The notes below the pieces were generated by a model. That model ran no database searches and was not told the DNA's origin. It saw nothing but the letters and a program-made list of their open reading frames with translations. A stretch of DNA of 49,149 nt. Source: Pseudomonadota bacterium (GTDB taxonomy: Bacteria; Pseudomonadota; Gammaproteobacteria; Steroidobacterales; Steroidobacteraceae). Location: contig JANXQL010000013.1 in the NCBI GenBank assembly GCA_025356815.1, positions 1 to 49,149 of the forward strand. Reading direction: 5' to 3'. A program made the translations under genes and the position numbers. Positions 17,217-27,105 of the stretch are shown here, piece by piece. The number at the start of each line of letters is the position of its first letter. Within the stretch, counting starts at the first letter, position 1.

Positions 17217-18311
17217 ATGACCCAGCAGACCCCCCTCTACGCGCAGCACGTCGCGCTCGGCGCACGCGTGGTCGACTTCGGTGGCTGGGACATGCCACTG
17301 CACTACGGCTCCCAGCTCGACGAACACCATGCAGTCCGCCGCGCTGCGGGTGTCTTCGACGTCTCGCACATGCGCGCGGTCGACATGGAAGGTCGCGATG
17401 CCGCCGCCTTTCTCGGCCGGCTGCTGGCCAACGACGTCCGGCGGCTGAAAGAGCCGGGCAAGGCCCTCTACAGCTGCATGCTGAACGAGCAGGGTGGCGT
17501 GCTCGATGACCTGATCGTATATTTCCGATCGCCCGGCCGCTACCGGGTGGTCGTCAACGCGGGCACTGCGGTGAAGGATCTGGCGTGGATTCACGCGCAC
17601 GCCGCCGCCTTCGAGGTCAGCATCACCGCGCGCACCGATCTTGCGATGGTCGCGGTGCAGGGTCCGGATGCGCGCACGCTGACGGCGTCGCTGTGGGACG
17701 CAGCCGGCGCCAGCGCGGCGCTCGCGCTCGAGCCATTCTTTGCGACCGAATGGAGCGGGGCGAGCGGCCCGTTCGTCGCGCGCACCGGCTACACCGGCGA
17801 GGATGGATTCGAGGTCATGATGCCGGCCGGCGAGATCGAAGGCTTCTGGCAGCGATTGCTGGCGGCGGGCGTGCGCCCGTGCGGACTCGGCGCGCGCGAC
17901 ACGCTGCGGCTCGAGGCCGGCATGAATCTCTACGGCAACGACATGGACGAGTCGACCACGCCGCTGGAGTCGGGCCTTGCCTGGACCGTCGCCCTCGACA
18001 CGCCGCGAGACTTCATCGGTCGCGGCGCACTGGAGGCGCAACGCCTTGCCGGGGTGGCGCGTCGACTCGTCGGCCTGCTGCTGGAGGAGCGTGGCGTGCT
18101 GCGCTCGCACCAGAGCGTCCATACGCCCGAGGGCGAGGGTCAGACCACCAGCGGCACCTATTCCCCGACGCTCGAGCGCTCGATCGCGCTTGCCCGCGTG
18201 CCGGCGGCCGCTCGCGATGCCTTCGAGGTGGAGATCCGTGGCAAGCGCCTGCGCGCGCGGGTCGTGCGCCCGCCCTTCGTGCGCCACGGCAAGGCCGTGA
18301 TCGCGCTCTAG
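17217..18311 (+). CDS. gcvT: Glycine cleavage system T protein (aminomethyltransferase)
   Basis: The protein has 364 residues, normal for GcvT, from ATG 17217 after a GCGGAG ribosome site. Characteristic motifs are [15 protein letters not shown] near the N-terminus, [19 protein letters not shown], and [17 protein letters not shown], which line the folate and lipoyl-arm site. It transfers the aminomethyl carbon from lipoylated GcvH to tetrahydrofolate, giving 5,10-methylene-THF and ammonia. It is the first gene behind the glycine riboswitch. GcvT-like dimethylglycine or sarcosine demethylase domains share this fold, but the downstream gcvH and gcvP genes settle the call. Confidence 0.95.
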   Translation: MTQQTPLYAQHVALGARVVDFGGWDMPLHYGSQLDEHHAVRRAAGVFDVSHMRAVDMEGRDAAAFLGRLLANDVRRLKEPGKALYSCMLNEQGGVLDDLIVYFRSPGRYRVVVNAGTAVKDLAWIHAHAAAFEVSITARTDLAMVAVQGPDARTLTASLWDAAGASAALALEPFFATEWSGASGPFVARTGYTGEDGFEVMMPAGEIEGFWQRLLAAGVRPCGLGARDTLRLEAGMNLYGNDMDESTTPLESGLAWTVALDTPRDFIGRGALEAQRLAGVARRLVGLLLEERGVLRSHQSVHTPEGEGQTTSGTYSPTLERSIALARVPAAARDAFEVEIRGKRLRARVVRPPFVRHGKAVIAL

Positions 18312-18381
18312 CGCCGGGACCGCCCCGGTTTCGCCTCCCTTTTTCGAATGCCAATTTCCCCTGATCTTCGAGGATGCGTAC

Positions 18382-18780
18382 ATGAGCAACAATGTCCCTG
18401 CAGACCTGCGCTACACCAAGTCCCACGAGTGGGTCCGCCGCAATTCCGACGGCACCGCCACGGTCGGCATCACCGACCACGCGCAGCATGCGCTGGGTGA
18501 CATTGTGTTTGCCGAGACGCCGGAGGCTGGTCGCACCCTCGCCGCAGGCGATGCGTGCGCGGTGGTCGAGTCGGTAAAGGCCGCCTCCGACGTCTACAGC
18601 CCGCTCGCCGGCACGGTGGTCGCCGGCAACGCGGCGCTCGCCGATGCGCCGGAGAAGATCAACACCGATCCGTATGGCGACGGCTGGCTGTGGCAGCTGA
18701 CCCCGGCGGATGCCGCTGCCGTGGATGCGCTGCTAGATGCCGCCGGCTATCAGCGCGTCCTGGCCGAGTCCGCCGAATAA
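18382..18780 (+). CDS. gcvH: Glycine cleavage system H protein
   Basis: A 132-residue lipoyl carrier protein. The lipoylated residue is Lys66 in [12 protein letters not shown], and the N-terminal YTKSHEWV motif is standard. It shuttles the methylamine intermediate from the P protein to the T protein and its reduced arm is reoxidised by dihydrolipoyl dehydrogenase (not encoded here). A 70-base gap follows gcvT; a weak hairpin in it (18314-18328) might tune read-through but is not convincing. A GAGG motif precedes the ATG. Confidence 0.95.
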   Translation: MSNNVPADLRYTKSHEWVRRNSDGTATVGITDHAQHALGDIVFAETPEAGRTLAAGDACAVVESVKAASDVYSPLAGTVVAGNAALADAPEKINTDPYGDGWLWQLTPADAAAVDALLDAAGYQRVLAESAE

Positions 18781-18802
18781 CCCAGATCACTCGGGGAGCG
18801 AC

Positions 18803-20176
18803 ATGGCATTCATCCCGCATACGCCGGACGACGTCCGCGAGATGCTCGACACGATCGGCGTGGCGAGCATCGACGAGCTGTTCGATGAGATTCCCGCCAC
18901 GCTGCGAGCGGGGCCGCTGACCGGCATTCCGCCTGCGATGTCCGAGATGCAGATCGGGCGTCTGATGTCGGAACGGGCCGCGCGCGACGGCCGGCCTCTG
19001 AACTTCATTGGCGCAGGCGCCTACGAGCACCACATTCCGGCCGCCGTGTGGGCGATCACCACGCGTGGCGAGATCTACACGGCCTATACGCCATACCAGG
19101 CCGAGGCGAGTCAGGGCACGCTGCAGACCATCTACGAATACCAGTCGATGATCGCGAGCCTGACGGCGATGGAGGTGTCCAACGCTTCGCTCTACGACGG
19201 TGCGTCGGGGCTCGCGGAGGCCTGCCTGATGTCGGTGCGCGCGAACAGGCGCTCGAAGTCCTCGCGCATCCTGATGCCGCGCGCAGTCAACCCGATCTAT
19301 CGCAAGTGCTCCGGGGCCATCGCCGGCAACCAGGGTCTGCGCTTCGAGGAGGTGGCGTTCGATCCGTCCACCGGCCAGACGGCCGTCGAGTCGCTCGCCG
19401 GCTACGAGGGCGATGACATCACGGCGATCGTGATCCAGCAGCCGAACTTCTTCGGCGTACTCGAGGATGTCGACCGGCTCACGGACTGGGGACACGCCCA
19501 CGGTGCGCTGGTCATCGCGGTGGTCAATCCGACCTCGCTTGCGTTGCTCAAGCCGCCCGGCGAGTGGGGCGAGAAGGGCGTCGATATCGCTGTCGGCGAG
19601 GGACAGCCGCTGGGCGTGCCGTTGTCCTCGGGAGGGCCCTATTTCGGTTTCATGGCCACCCGCATGGAACACGTGCGCCAGATGCCGGGGCGCATCGTCG
19701 GCCGGACGCTCGACCTCGACGGGCGACCCGGATTCACGCTGACGCTGCAGGCGCGCGAGCAGCACATCCGGCGCGGCAAGGCCACGTCCAACATCTGCAC
19801 GAACCAGGGTCTGCTGATGACGGCGGCGACCATCTACCTGTCGATTGTCGGTCCGGAGGGCCTGGAGCGGATCGCGTCCGCATCGATGGCACGCACCGCA
19901 CAGCTCGCGGCGGCGGCCTGCGCAGTTGACGGTGTTCGTGCGGCGTTCGTCTCGCCGCGCTTCCACGAGATCCTGCTGCGGCTGGACACGCCGGTCGCAG
20001 CTGTGCTCGAGGCGCTCGCCTCGCGCGGGATCGCCGGCGGCTACGACGCCTCTGGCGACTACCCCGAACTTGCGCCGGCGCTGCTGGTCTGCGCGACCGA
20101 AACCAAGACGGACGAGGATATCGCTCGTTACGCGAACGCACTCGCCGCCGCACTCGGCGCAGCGCGCGCGGCCTGA
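18803..20176 (+). CDS. gcvPA: Glycine dehydrogenase (decarboxylating) subunit 1
   Basis: The protein has 457 residues, the usual size of the N-terminal half when the P protein is split. The start [19 protein letters not shown] and the motif [20 protein letters not shown] are characteristic, and the ATG at 18803 follows a GGGGAG site. With subunit 2 it forms the PLP-dependent P protein, which decarboxylates glycine and loads the remaining methylamine on GcvH. The PLP lysine is on the partner subunit. It is third in the gcv operon. Confidence 0.95.
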   Translation: MAFIPHTPDDVREMLDTIGVASIDELFDEIPATLRAGPLTGIPPAMSEMQIGRLMSERAARDGRPLNFIGAGAYEHHIPAAVWAITTRGEIYTAYTPYQAEASQGTLQTIYEYQSMIASLTAMEVSNASLYDGASGLAEACLMSVRANRRSKSSRILMPRAVNPIYRKCSGAIAGNQGLRFEEVAFDPSTGQTAVESLAGYEGDDITAIVIQQPNFFGVLEDVDRLTDWGHAHGALVIAVVNPTSLALLKPPGEWGEKGVDIAVGEGQPLGVPLSSGGPYFGFMATRMEHVRQMPGRIVGRTLDLDGRPGFTLTLQAREQHIRRGKATSNICTNQGLLMTAATIYLSIVGPEGLERIASASMARTAQLAAAACAVDGVRAAFVSPRFHEILLRLDTPVAAVLEALASRGIAGGYDASGDYPELAPALLVCATETKTDEDIARYANALAAALGAARAA

Positions 20177-20190
20177 ACCAGGAGCCTGCC

Positions 20191-21678
20191 ATGAACCCGA
20201 CCCCCGCCAGTGCGATCGCTGCGCCGCGCGAGCCGACGATCTTCGACCTGTCCCGCTCCGGCCGGCGCGCCGAGGCGCAGATGCCGCAGGCCATGGCCGC
20301 GGACGTGCCGCCCGCGCTGCGGCGACGTCGAAGGCCCCTGCTGCCGGAGGTGTCGGAGCTGCAGGCGGTCCGGCACTACACGCGGCTATCGCAGCTGAAC
20401 TTCTCGATCGACACGCATTTCTATCCGCTCGGCTCCTGCACGATGAAGTACAACCCGCGCGGCTGTAACCAGTACGCGATGCTGCCCGAGTTTCTCGGGC
20501 GCCATCCGCTGGCACCGGTCGTGCAGGGTCAGGGATACCTGCAGTGCATGTACGAGCTGCAGGAGATGCTCAAGGAAGTCACCGGCATGCAGGGCGTGTC
20601 GCTGACACCCATGGCCGGCGCGCAGGGGGAGTTCGCCGGCGTCGCGATGATTCGTGCCTACCATCACGCGCGTGGTGACCTCGATCGCACCGAGATCATC
20701 GTGCCGGAAGCCGCGCACGGAACCAATCCGGCCACGGCGACGATGTGCGGCATGAAGGTGATCGAGATCCCCTGCAACGCGGACGGCGACTGTGACATCG
20801 AGTCGCTACGCAAGGTGGTCGGGCCGCGGACCGCCGGAATCATGCTCACCAACCCTTCCACCCTGGGGGTGTTCGAGCGCCACATCGCCGAGCTGCGTGC
20901 GCTGGTCCACGATGCCGGCGGACTGCTGTACTACGACGGCGCCAACCTAAACGCGATCCTCGGCAAGGTGCGCCCCGGCGACATGGGCTTCGACGTGATC
21001 CACATGAACCTGCACAAGACCTTTTCGACGCCGCACGGCGGCGGCGGGCCCGGGGCCGGTGCGGTCGGCGTCGGCGCGCGGCTGTTGCCGTTCCTGCCGA
21101 TCCCGGTCGTCGGCTGCGACGCAAAGGGATACCGCTACCTGGACGAGCGCGACCTGCCGCAGTCGATCGGGCGCCTGTCGGGGTTCATGGGCAACTCCGG
21201 CGTGCTGCTGCGCGCCTACATCTACATGCGCATGGTCGGCCGCGAGGGCATGCAGCGCATCGGCGAGTACGCGACGCTCAACGCCAACTACCTGCTGGCG
21301 CGCTTCCGGCACGAGGGGTTCGAGCCGGCCTATCCCACGCGCCGGGCGACGCATGAGTTCATCCTGACGATGAAGCACTCCGCCCGGGATCTCGGCGTCA
21401 CTGCGATGGACTTCGCCAAGCGGCTGCTCGACTTTGGCTATCATGCACCGACGACCTACTTCCCCCTGCTGGTGCCGGAGTGCCTGCTGATCGAGCCGAC
21501 CGAGACCGAGGCCAAGGAGGCGCTCGACGGTTTCGTGGCGGCGATGGTGGCCATCAGGAAGGAGTCGGTCGAGGATGCCGCCCTGCTCAAGGGCGCGCCG
21601 CACACCCTTCCCGTCCGCCGCCTCGACGACGTGCGCGCGGCGAAGCACCTCGATCTGACCTGGAAACCCGCTGCATGA
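20191..21678 (+). CDS. gcvPB: Glycine dehydrogenase (decarboxylating) subunit 2
   Basis: The protein has 495 residues from ATG 20191, with AGGAG upstream. It carries the PLP-binding lysine, Lys276, in [20 protein letters not shown], and the substrate-binding region [13 protein letters not shown]. It completes the split P protein with gcvPA. Its TGA stop overlaps the ATG of the next gene (ATGA), suggesting coupled translation of dgkA. Confidence 0.95.
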   Translation: MNPTPASAIAAPREPTIFDLSRSGRRAEAQMPQAMAADVPPALRRRRRPLLPEVSELQAVRHYTRLSQLNFSIDTHFYPLGSCTMKYNPRGCNQYAMLPEFLGRHPLAPVVQGQGYLQCMYELQEMLKEVTGMQGVSLTPMAGAQGEFAGVAMIRAYHHARGDLDRTEIIVPEAAHGTNPATATMCGMKVIEIPCNADGDCDIESLRKVVGPRTAGIMLTNPSTLGVFERHIAELRALVHDAGGLLYYDGANLNAILGKVRPGDMGFDVIHMNLHKTFSTPHGGGGPGAGAVGVGARLLPFLPIPVVGCDAKGYRYLDERDLPQSIGRLSGFMGNSGVLLRAYIYMRMVGREGMQRIGEYATLNANYLLARFRHEGFEPAYPTRRATHEFILTMKHSARDLGVTAMDFAKRLLDFGYHAPTTYFPLLVPECLLIEPTETEAKEALDGFVAAMVAIRKESVEDAALLKGAPHTLPVRRLDDVRAAKHLDLTWKPAA

Positions 21679-22070
21679 CGCCAGACCCCGCCCGCCTCCA
21701 GGTTCGCCCCGGCGAGAAGCCGACCGGCGCTTCCCGCCTCGGCAAGGCTTTCGGCAACACCTGGAAGGGGCTGGCGGGATGCTGGCGCGAGGAGGAGGCG
21801 TTCCGGCAGGAGTGCCTGCTTGCGCTGGCGCTGCTGCCCACCGGCCTGTGGCTGGGCCACTCCGGCGTCGAGCGGGCGCTGCTGATCGCGCCGATGCTGC
21901 TGGTGCTAATCGTGGAACTGCTCAACAGTGCCGTCGAGGCCGCGATCGACCGGATCGGCACCGAGCGCAACCCGCTGTCCGGGCTGGCCAAGGACCTGGG
22001 ATCGGCGGCGGTCTTCATCTCGTTCCTGCTGCTCGCGGTCACCTGGGGGCTCGTACTCCTCGGCCGTTGA
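21675..22070 (+). CDS. dgkA: Diacylglycerol kinase (DgkA family)
   Basis: A 131-residue integral membrane protein with the DgkA signature [15 protein letters not shown] and the downstream [10 protein letters not shown], and three hydrophobic segments. The family phosphorylates diacylglycerol to phosphatidic acid in the inner membrane, recycling lipid by-products of envelope glucan synthesis; some members act on undecaprenol instead. The ATG lies inside the gcvPB stop (ATGA). Nothing in the pathway links it to glycine cleavage, so its inclusion is probably positional, but it would share riboswitch control. Confidence 0.9.
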   Translation: MTPDPARLQVRPGEKPTGASRLGKAFGNTWKGLAGCWREEEAFRQECLLALALLPTGLWLGHSGVERALLIAPMLLVLIVELLNSAVEAAIDRIGTERNPLSGLAKDLGSAAVFISFLLLAVTWGLVLLGR

Positions 22071-22158
22071 GGGAACTGCAACCCGTCCTGGCCGGGTATC
22101 ACGGTGGCGGCTACCGGTCGCCACCGGTATCGTGCTCGCTTTTGCGCGGAGAACCCCG

Positions 22159-23091
22159 ATGACCGTGATGATCTGCGGGTCGATCGCCTATGACACCGTG
22201 ATGGTGTTCGACGGCCGCTTCAAGGAACACATCCTGCCGGACAGCATCCACATGCTGTCGGTCTCGTTCCTGGTCCCGCAGCTGCGCCGCAATTTCGGTG
22301 GCGTCGCCGGCAACATCGCCTACAACCTCGCGCTGCTGGGCATGGGGGCCGAGGTGCTCGCGACCGTGGGTGATGATTTCGATCCGTATGAAACCTGGAT
22401 GCGCCGCCATGGTCAGAGCCTGAAGCATGTCCGGCGGATCCCGGGCACCTACACCGCGCAGGCCTTCATCACGACCGATCTCGACGACAACCAGATCACG
22501 GCGTTCCATCCTGGTGCCATGCAGCAGGCGGGTGGGTTCGCCGTGCCCCACGACGCGGGCATTACGCTCGGTCTGGTCGGTCCCGACAGTCGCGACGCCA
22601 TGGTCAATCACGCACGCCAGTTCGCCGAGGCAGGCATTCCGTTCGTGTTCGACGTCGGCCAGGGCCTGCCGATGTTCGATGGCGAGAGTCTCGGCACCTT
22701 CATCGAGCAGGCGAGCTGGATCATCGTCAACGACTACGAGGGCCAGCTGATCCAGGAGCGCACGGGACTTCAGCCCGAGCAGATCGCCGCGCGCTGCCGC
22801 GCCTACATCGTGACCCGTGGTGCGCAAGGCTCCCGGGTGTACGCCGATGGCAAGGTGATCGATATTCCGCCGGTCACGCCTGCCCAGGTCGTCGACCCCA
22901 CCGGCTGTGGTGACGCGTACCGTGCCGGCATCCTCTACGGACTGGTCCACGGCTTCGAGTGGGCGACCACCGGCAGGCTTGCATCGCTGATCGGCGCCAT
23001 CAAGATCGCCCACCACGGCACGCAGTCGCACGCCTTCACGCTCGAAGACATTCAGGCGCGCTTCCACGCGGCGTTCGGCTACCGCTTTTAA
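22159..23091 (+). CDS. PfkB-family carbohydrate/nucleoside kinase
   Basis: The protein has 310 residues from ATG 22159. It shows the ribokinase-fold motifs RRNFGGVAGNIAYNLALLG near the N-terminus (substrate site) and DPTGCGDAYRAG near the C-terminus (anion hole, with the Asp of GCGD as catalytic base). PfkB members phosphorylate sugars, adenosine or other nucleosides; an adenosine-kinase-like role is plausible but not proven by the visible residues. It lies 88 bases after dgkA, with a hairpin of modest strength between, and 20 bases before a large protease-like gene. Confidence 0.88.
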   Translation: MTVMICGSIAYDTVMVFDGRFKEHILPDSIHMLSVSFLVPQLRRNFGGVAGNIAYNLALLGMGAEVLATVGDDFDPYETWMRRHGQSLKHVRRIPGTYTAQAFITTDLDDNQITAFHPGAMQQAGGFAVPHDAGITLGLVGPDSRDAMVNHARQFAEAGIPFVFDVGQGLPMFDGESLGTFIEQASWIIVNDYEGQLIQERTGLQPEQIAARCRAYIVTRGAQGSRVYADGKVIDIPPVTPAQVVDPTGCGDAYRAGILYGLVHGFEWATTGRLASLIGAIKIAHHGTQSHAFTLEDIQARFHAAFGYRF

Positions 23092-23111
23092 GTCCTGTTC
23101 CGGAGTCATGC

Positions 23112-25994
23112 ATGATGCGGACCTCGCCACACGCGCTGCTTGCGTGCCTCGTTCTGTTCGGTGTGGGCGGCGTTGCCGTCGCGCGCGAGTCCGTGATCGG
23201 CGCCAGTCCCCCCGCGCCGCGCCATGTCGCGCCGAACGTGCCGGCACCGGATGCGGTGGTCGAGGAGCGGCCCGAGTGGGCGCGAACGCTGGAGCGCATT
23301 GCGGCCGGGGTGGTCGCGATCCAGGTCGATCAGACCCGTGCGTTCGACACCGAATGGAACACAACGGCGCAGGCGACCGGGTTCGTGGTGGACGCCAAGC
23401 GCGGCCTGATTCTCACCAATCGGCACGTGGTGACGCCGGGCCCGGTGACGGCCCAGGCGGTGTTCGTCAACCGCGAGGAAGTGCAGCTGTATCCGGTGTA
23501 TCGCGATCCGGTCCACGACTTCGGCATCTATCGCTATGACCCGGAGAAGCTGAAGTTCATCCAGCCGCAGCAGATCCCGCTCGCCCCCGAGGGGGCGCGT
23601 GTCGGCACGGAGATTCGGGTGGTCGGCAACGATGCCGGCGAGCAGCTCTCGATCCTCGCCGGCACCCTCGCGCGACTGGACCGTGACGCGCCGGCCTATG
23701 GGGTCGGCAAGTACAATGACTTCAACACCTTCTACTACCAGGCGGCCTCCGGCACGTCCGGCGGCTCGTCCGGCTCACCGGTCGTCGACGTCCGCGGGCG
23801 GGCGATCGCGCTGAACGCGGGGGGGTCGTCGCAGGCGGCGTCGAGCTTCTACCTGCCGCTGGATCGCGTGGTACGCGCACTGCGCCTGATCCAGCAGGGC
23901 AAGCCCGTCACGCGGGGGACGCTCGAGACTACCTTCGAGTACACGCCCTATGACGAGTTGCGCCGCCTCGGGCTGCCGGCTGACGTCGAGGCCGACGTGC
24001 GGCGCGACTTCCCGCGCCAGGTCGGCATGCTCGTCGTCAAGCAAGTGCAGCCCGGCTCGCCGGGCGACGGGGTACTGGCGCCGGGGGACGTGCTGGTGCG
24101 TATCGATGGGCACTACGTCACGGAGTTCCTCGCGCTCGACGCGCTGCTCGACGACGGCGTGGGCCGGACGCTCAGGCTGGAGCTGCAGCGCGGCGGCGAG
24201 CTGATCAGTCGCGACCTGCCGGTCGAGGACCTGCACTCGATCACGCCGGACGAGTACATCGAGTTCGGCGACGCGGTCGTGCATCGGCTGTCCTACCAGA
24301 TGGGGCGGCACTTCAACGTGCCGCTGCGGGGTATCTACATTTCCGCGCCCGGCTACGTGCTGGGCGCTGCGGGCGTGCCGCGCGGCGCGGTGGCCACCTC
24401 GTTCAACGGCAAGCCGCTCGCGTCGCTGGACGACTTCGAGAAGGCGCTCGCGGACCTCGCACAGGGGGATCGGGCGACCTTGCGGTACTTCACGCTCGAC
24501 GATCCGCGCGCGCAGCAGCTGCGCGTCGTTCGAGTCGATCGCCAGTGGTTTCCGGCGCGCCGTTGTCATCGCGACGATGTCGCCGGCTGGTGGCCGTGTC
24601 GCACCCTGCCGGTCGGGCTGGCACCGACGCCGGTGCAGCCGGCCAGCACCACCTTCGCGAAGACCGGGGACGCGCGTGCCGACCGGCTCGCGCCGTCCCT
24701 GGTCGTGGTCAACTTCGACATGCCCTATTCCGTGTCGGGCGTGACCGAGCGCGGCTACCGCGGCACCGGCGTCGTGGTCGATGCCAAGCGCGGACTGGTG
24801 GTGGTTGATCGCAACACGGTGCCGGTTGCACTCGGCGATGTCCGGCTCACGTTCGCCGGCACCATCGAGGTGCCCGGCAAGGTCGAGTACGTGCACCCGC
24901 TGCACAACCTCGCCGTGGTGTCCTACGATCCGCGGCTGATCGGTACGACGCCGGTGCGCGCGGTGCGCTTCTCGACTCGCGAGCTCGGCCCGGGCGAGGA
25001 CGTGTGGGTCGTCGGCCTGCGCGCCGATCAGCGCATCGCCTCGCTGCAGGGCAAGGTGGCGTCGGTGGAGCCTGCGCAGTTCCCGTTGTCGCGCACGCTC
25101 GCGTTCCGCGACGCGAACCTCGACGTGGTGACGCTCGTGAACGGCCCGGGAGACTTCGACGGCGTGATCACCGACGGCTCCGGCGAGGTCCGCGCACTGT
25201 GGTCGAGCTTCGCCTTCGACAACGGCCATGAACTGCAGCAGCAGAACCTGGGGATCCAGGCCGGCGTCGTCGCGGACATGGTCGACATCGTCCAGAGCGG
25301 TCGTGCGCTACGCTCGCTCGAGGTGGAGCTGCAGCCGGTGCCGCTGTCGGTCGCGCGCAAGCTCGGGCTCGGCGAGGACTGGACGCGGCGCATCGAGGCG
25401 CACAGCCCGTCGCGTCGGCAGGTGCTGGGCATCGGCCGCCTGGTGGCCGGATCGCCGGCCGCGGGCCTGCTGCAGTCCGGCGACCTGCTGCTCGCCGTCG
25501 ACGACCGCATCGTCACTCGTTTCGGGGAGGTGGATGCCGCGACCCAGCACGAGCGGGTGCGCCTGACGCTGCTGCGCAACGGCGCGGAACTCGGCGTCGA
25601 GGTCGCCACGGTCGAACTGCGCGGCGCCGACATCGAACGCGTCGTGGTCTGGGCAGGGGCCGTGCTGCAGGCGCCGCACCGTGCGATCGCCGTGCAGCGC
25701 GGGGTCGCCCCGGACGGCGTGCTGGTGGCGCTGTTCCTCTACGGTTCCCCCGCCACCCGCTACGGCCTGTGGACCGGGCGGCGCATCGTCGAGGTGGATG
25801 GCCGGCCGACGCCGGATCTGGACGCATTCCTCGCGGCGGTCGCAGGTCGCGAGGACCGCAGCTCGGTGCGCCTGAAGACCCTCACCTGGAACGACTCGGT
25901 CGAGGTCATCACCCTCAAGCTCGACAAGCACTACTGGCCTTCCTACGAGCTGCGCCGCGAGGCGACCGGCTGGCAGCGTCACGAGCTGGAGTGA
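23112..25994 (+). CDS. Exported double HtrA/PDZ serine protease resembling fungal Nma111
   Basis: A 960-residue protein with a signal peptide (about 1-24). The first trypsin-like domain has a full triad: His105 (LTNRHVV), Asp136 (DPVHDFG) and Ser220 (GGSSGSP). PDZ-type segments follow (about 270-500, e.g. VLAPGDVLVRIDG). A second protease domain (about 530-720) has lost the triad: the His position reads VDRNTV, the Asp position HPLHNLAVV, and the serine loop GDFDGVITD. Two more PDZ-like units end the protein. This order, one active and one dead HtrA half, and phrases such as EIRVVGNDAGEQLSILAG, match the yeast nuclear protease Nma111 and its relatives rather than DegP (about 475 residues). 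In a bacterium the signal peptide places it in the periplasm, where a quality-control or chaperone role is likely. ATG 23112 has a CGGAG six bases upstream. Confidence 0.85.
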   Translation: MMRTSPHALLACLVLFGVGGVAVARESVIGASPPAPRHVAPNVPAPDAVVEERPEWARTLERIAAGVVAIQVDQTRAFDTEWNTTAQATGFVVDAKRGLILTNRHVVTPGPVTAQAVFVNREEVQLYPVYRDPVHDFGIYRYDPEKLKFIQPQQIPLAPEGARVGTEIRVVGNDAGEQLSILAGTLARLDRDAPAYGVGKYNDFNTFYYQAASGTSGGSSGSPVVDVRGRAIALNAGGSSQAASSFYLPLDRVVRALRLIQQGKPVTRGTLETTFEYTPYDELRRLGLPADVEADVRRDFPRQVGMLVVKQVQPGSPGDGVLAPGDVLVRIDGHYVTEFLALDALLDDGVGRTLRLELQRGGELISRDLPVEDLHSITPDEYIEFGDAVVHRLSYQMGRHFNVPLRGIYISAPGYVLGAAGVPRGAVATSFNGKPLASLDDFEKALADLAQGDRATLRYFTLDDPRAQQLRVVRVDRQWFPARRCHRDDVAGWWPCRTLPVGLAPTPVQPASTTFAKTGDARADRLAPSLVVVNFDMPYSVSGVTERGYRGTGVVVDAKRGLVVVDRNTVPVALGDVRLTFAGTIEVPGKVEYVHPLHNLAVVSYDPRLIGTTPVRAVRFSTRELGPGEDVWVVGLRADQRIASLQGKVASVEPAQFPLSRTLAFRDANLDVVTLVNGPGDFDGVITDGSGEVRALWSSFAFDNGHELQQQNLGIQAGVVADMVDIVQSGRALRSLEVELQPVPLSVARKLGLGEDWTRRIEAHSPSRRQVLGIGRLVAGSPAAGLLQSGDLLLAVDDRIVTRFGEVDAATQHERVRLTLLRNGAELGVEVATVELRGADIERVVVWAGAVLQAPHRAIAVQRGVAPDGVLVALFLYGSPATRYGLWTGRRIVEVDGRPTPDLDAFLAAVAGREDRSSVRLKTLTWNDSVEVITLKLDKHYWPSYELRREATGWQRHELE

Positions 25995-26088
25995 GCGGGG
26001 CCTGTCGGCTCGTGCGGATGTGAAGTACGTGGTTGCCGGGCTGGCCGGCATTCTTTAAGTTGCAGGTTCCAGCGGCCCGGACACCCCA

Positions 26089-27105
26089 GTGCTCTCTGAC
26101 CTCGCAACCCAGTTCGAGCTGTTCTCCACCGGCGGCTCCGATGCCGACCTGATCGGCGTCGCGCCCCTGCCGGCGGACTTCGAACAGGTGCCGGCGCAGA
26201 TGCCGCAGGGGTTGCGCCTGGGCACCTCCAGCTGGGCATTTCCGGGCTGGGCAGGACTCGTCTACGGCCGACGGGTCGGCGAGCAGATGCTCTCGCGCGA
26301 GGGACTGGGGGCGTATTCCCGCCATCCACTACTGCGCGCGGTCGGCGTGGACCGGACGTTCTACGCACCGCTTTCGACCGATGAGTTCCGCTGCTATGCC
26401 CAACTCGTGCCGCCTGACTTCCGCTTCGTCGTCAAGGCGCACGCTGCGCTGACCACGCCGATCGACCGGCAGGCGCGCAATATCGCCGTGCAGCCCGACA
26501 TCGACCGGTTCCTCGACCTGCGCTACGCGATCGATCGGATCATCACGCCGGTGGCCGAGGGCCTCGGCGAGCGGCTCGGGGCGCTCCTGTTCCAGTTCCC
26601 GCCGCTCGGCCTGCCCTATGCGCGCGACCCGCAGCTGTTTGTCGATGCACTGGGGGCTTTTCTCGACCAGCTGCCGCGCGGCCCGCAGTACGCGGTCGAG
26701 GTCCGCAATCGCGAGGTGCTCGGCCCCGAGTACGCGGATGCCCTGGCGCGCAACGGCGTCACGCACTGTTTCAACGTCCACCCGCGCATGCCGAGCGTGC
26801 TCGACCAGGCCGAACTGCTCGGCGATCACAGCTGGCTGTCCGGCGCGGCCGTGATCCGCTGGATGCTGCATCCCACGCAGGATTACGAGGCGGCGCGCGA
26901 GCGCTACTTCCCGTTCGACCGCATCGTCGATCCGGATGCTGCCAACCGCGCGGCCGTCGCGACGCTCGTGGAGCGCATCCTAGGGCGCGGCAACGAGGCG
27001 ATCGTCATCGCCAACAACAAGGCCGAGGGCTGTGCGCCACTGAGCCTGTTCGGGCTCGCTCGCGAGCTCGGTCGCCGCGCGCAGCCGCCGCCACCCGCGC
27101 CGTGA
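26089..27105 (+). CDS. DUF72 family protein (YecE-like)
   Basis: The protein has 338 residues from GTG 26089. It shows the DUF72 TIM-barrel hallmarks GTSSWAFPGW near residue 44, VDRTFYAPLS, FRFVVKAHAALTTP, LGALLFQFPP and YAVEVRNRE. No biochemical function is firmly established for the family; the barrel resembles xylose-isomerase-like folds. It is longer than the usual 240-280 residues because of an N-terminal extension. Its TGA overlaps the GTG start of the following Sua5-type gene. The ribosome site is weak, so a different start is possible. Confidence 0.85.
   Translation: MLSDLATQFELFSTGGSDADLIGVAPLPADFEQVPAQMPQGLRLGTSSWAFPGWAGLVYGRRVGEQMLSREGLGAYSRHPLLRAVGVDRTFYAPLSTDEFRCYAQLVPPDFRFVVKAHAALTTPIDRQARNIAVQPDIDRFLDLRYAIDRIITPVAEGLGERLGALLFQFPPLGLPYARDPQLFVDALGAFLDQLPRGPQYAVEVRNREVLGPEYADALARNGVTHCFNVHPRMPSVLDQAELLGDHSWLSGAAVIRWMLHPTQDYEAARERYFPFDRIVDPDAANRAAVATLVERILGRGNEAIVIANNKAEGCAPLSLFGLARELGRRAQPPPPAP

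Noticed and set aside
18314-18328. CCGGG/CCCGG hairpin between gcvT and gcvH as an attenuator
   Set aside because: Only five base pairs, and the T-run is about 10 bases away; too weak to call.
22102-22126. Hairpin CGGTGGCG...CGCCACCG between dgkA and the PfkB kinase as a terminator
   Set aside because: The stem is perfect for 8 bp but no T-run follows directly, so it does not qualify as an intrinsic terminator.
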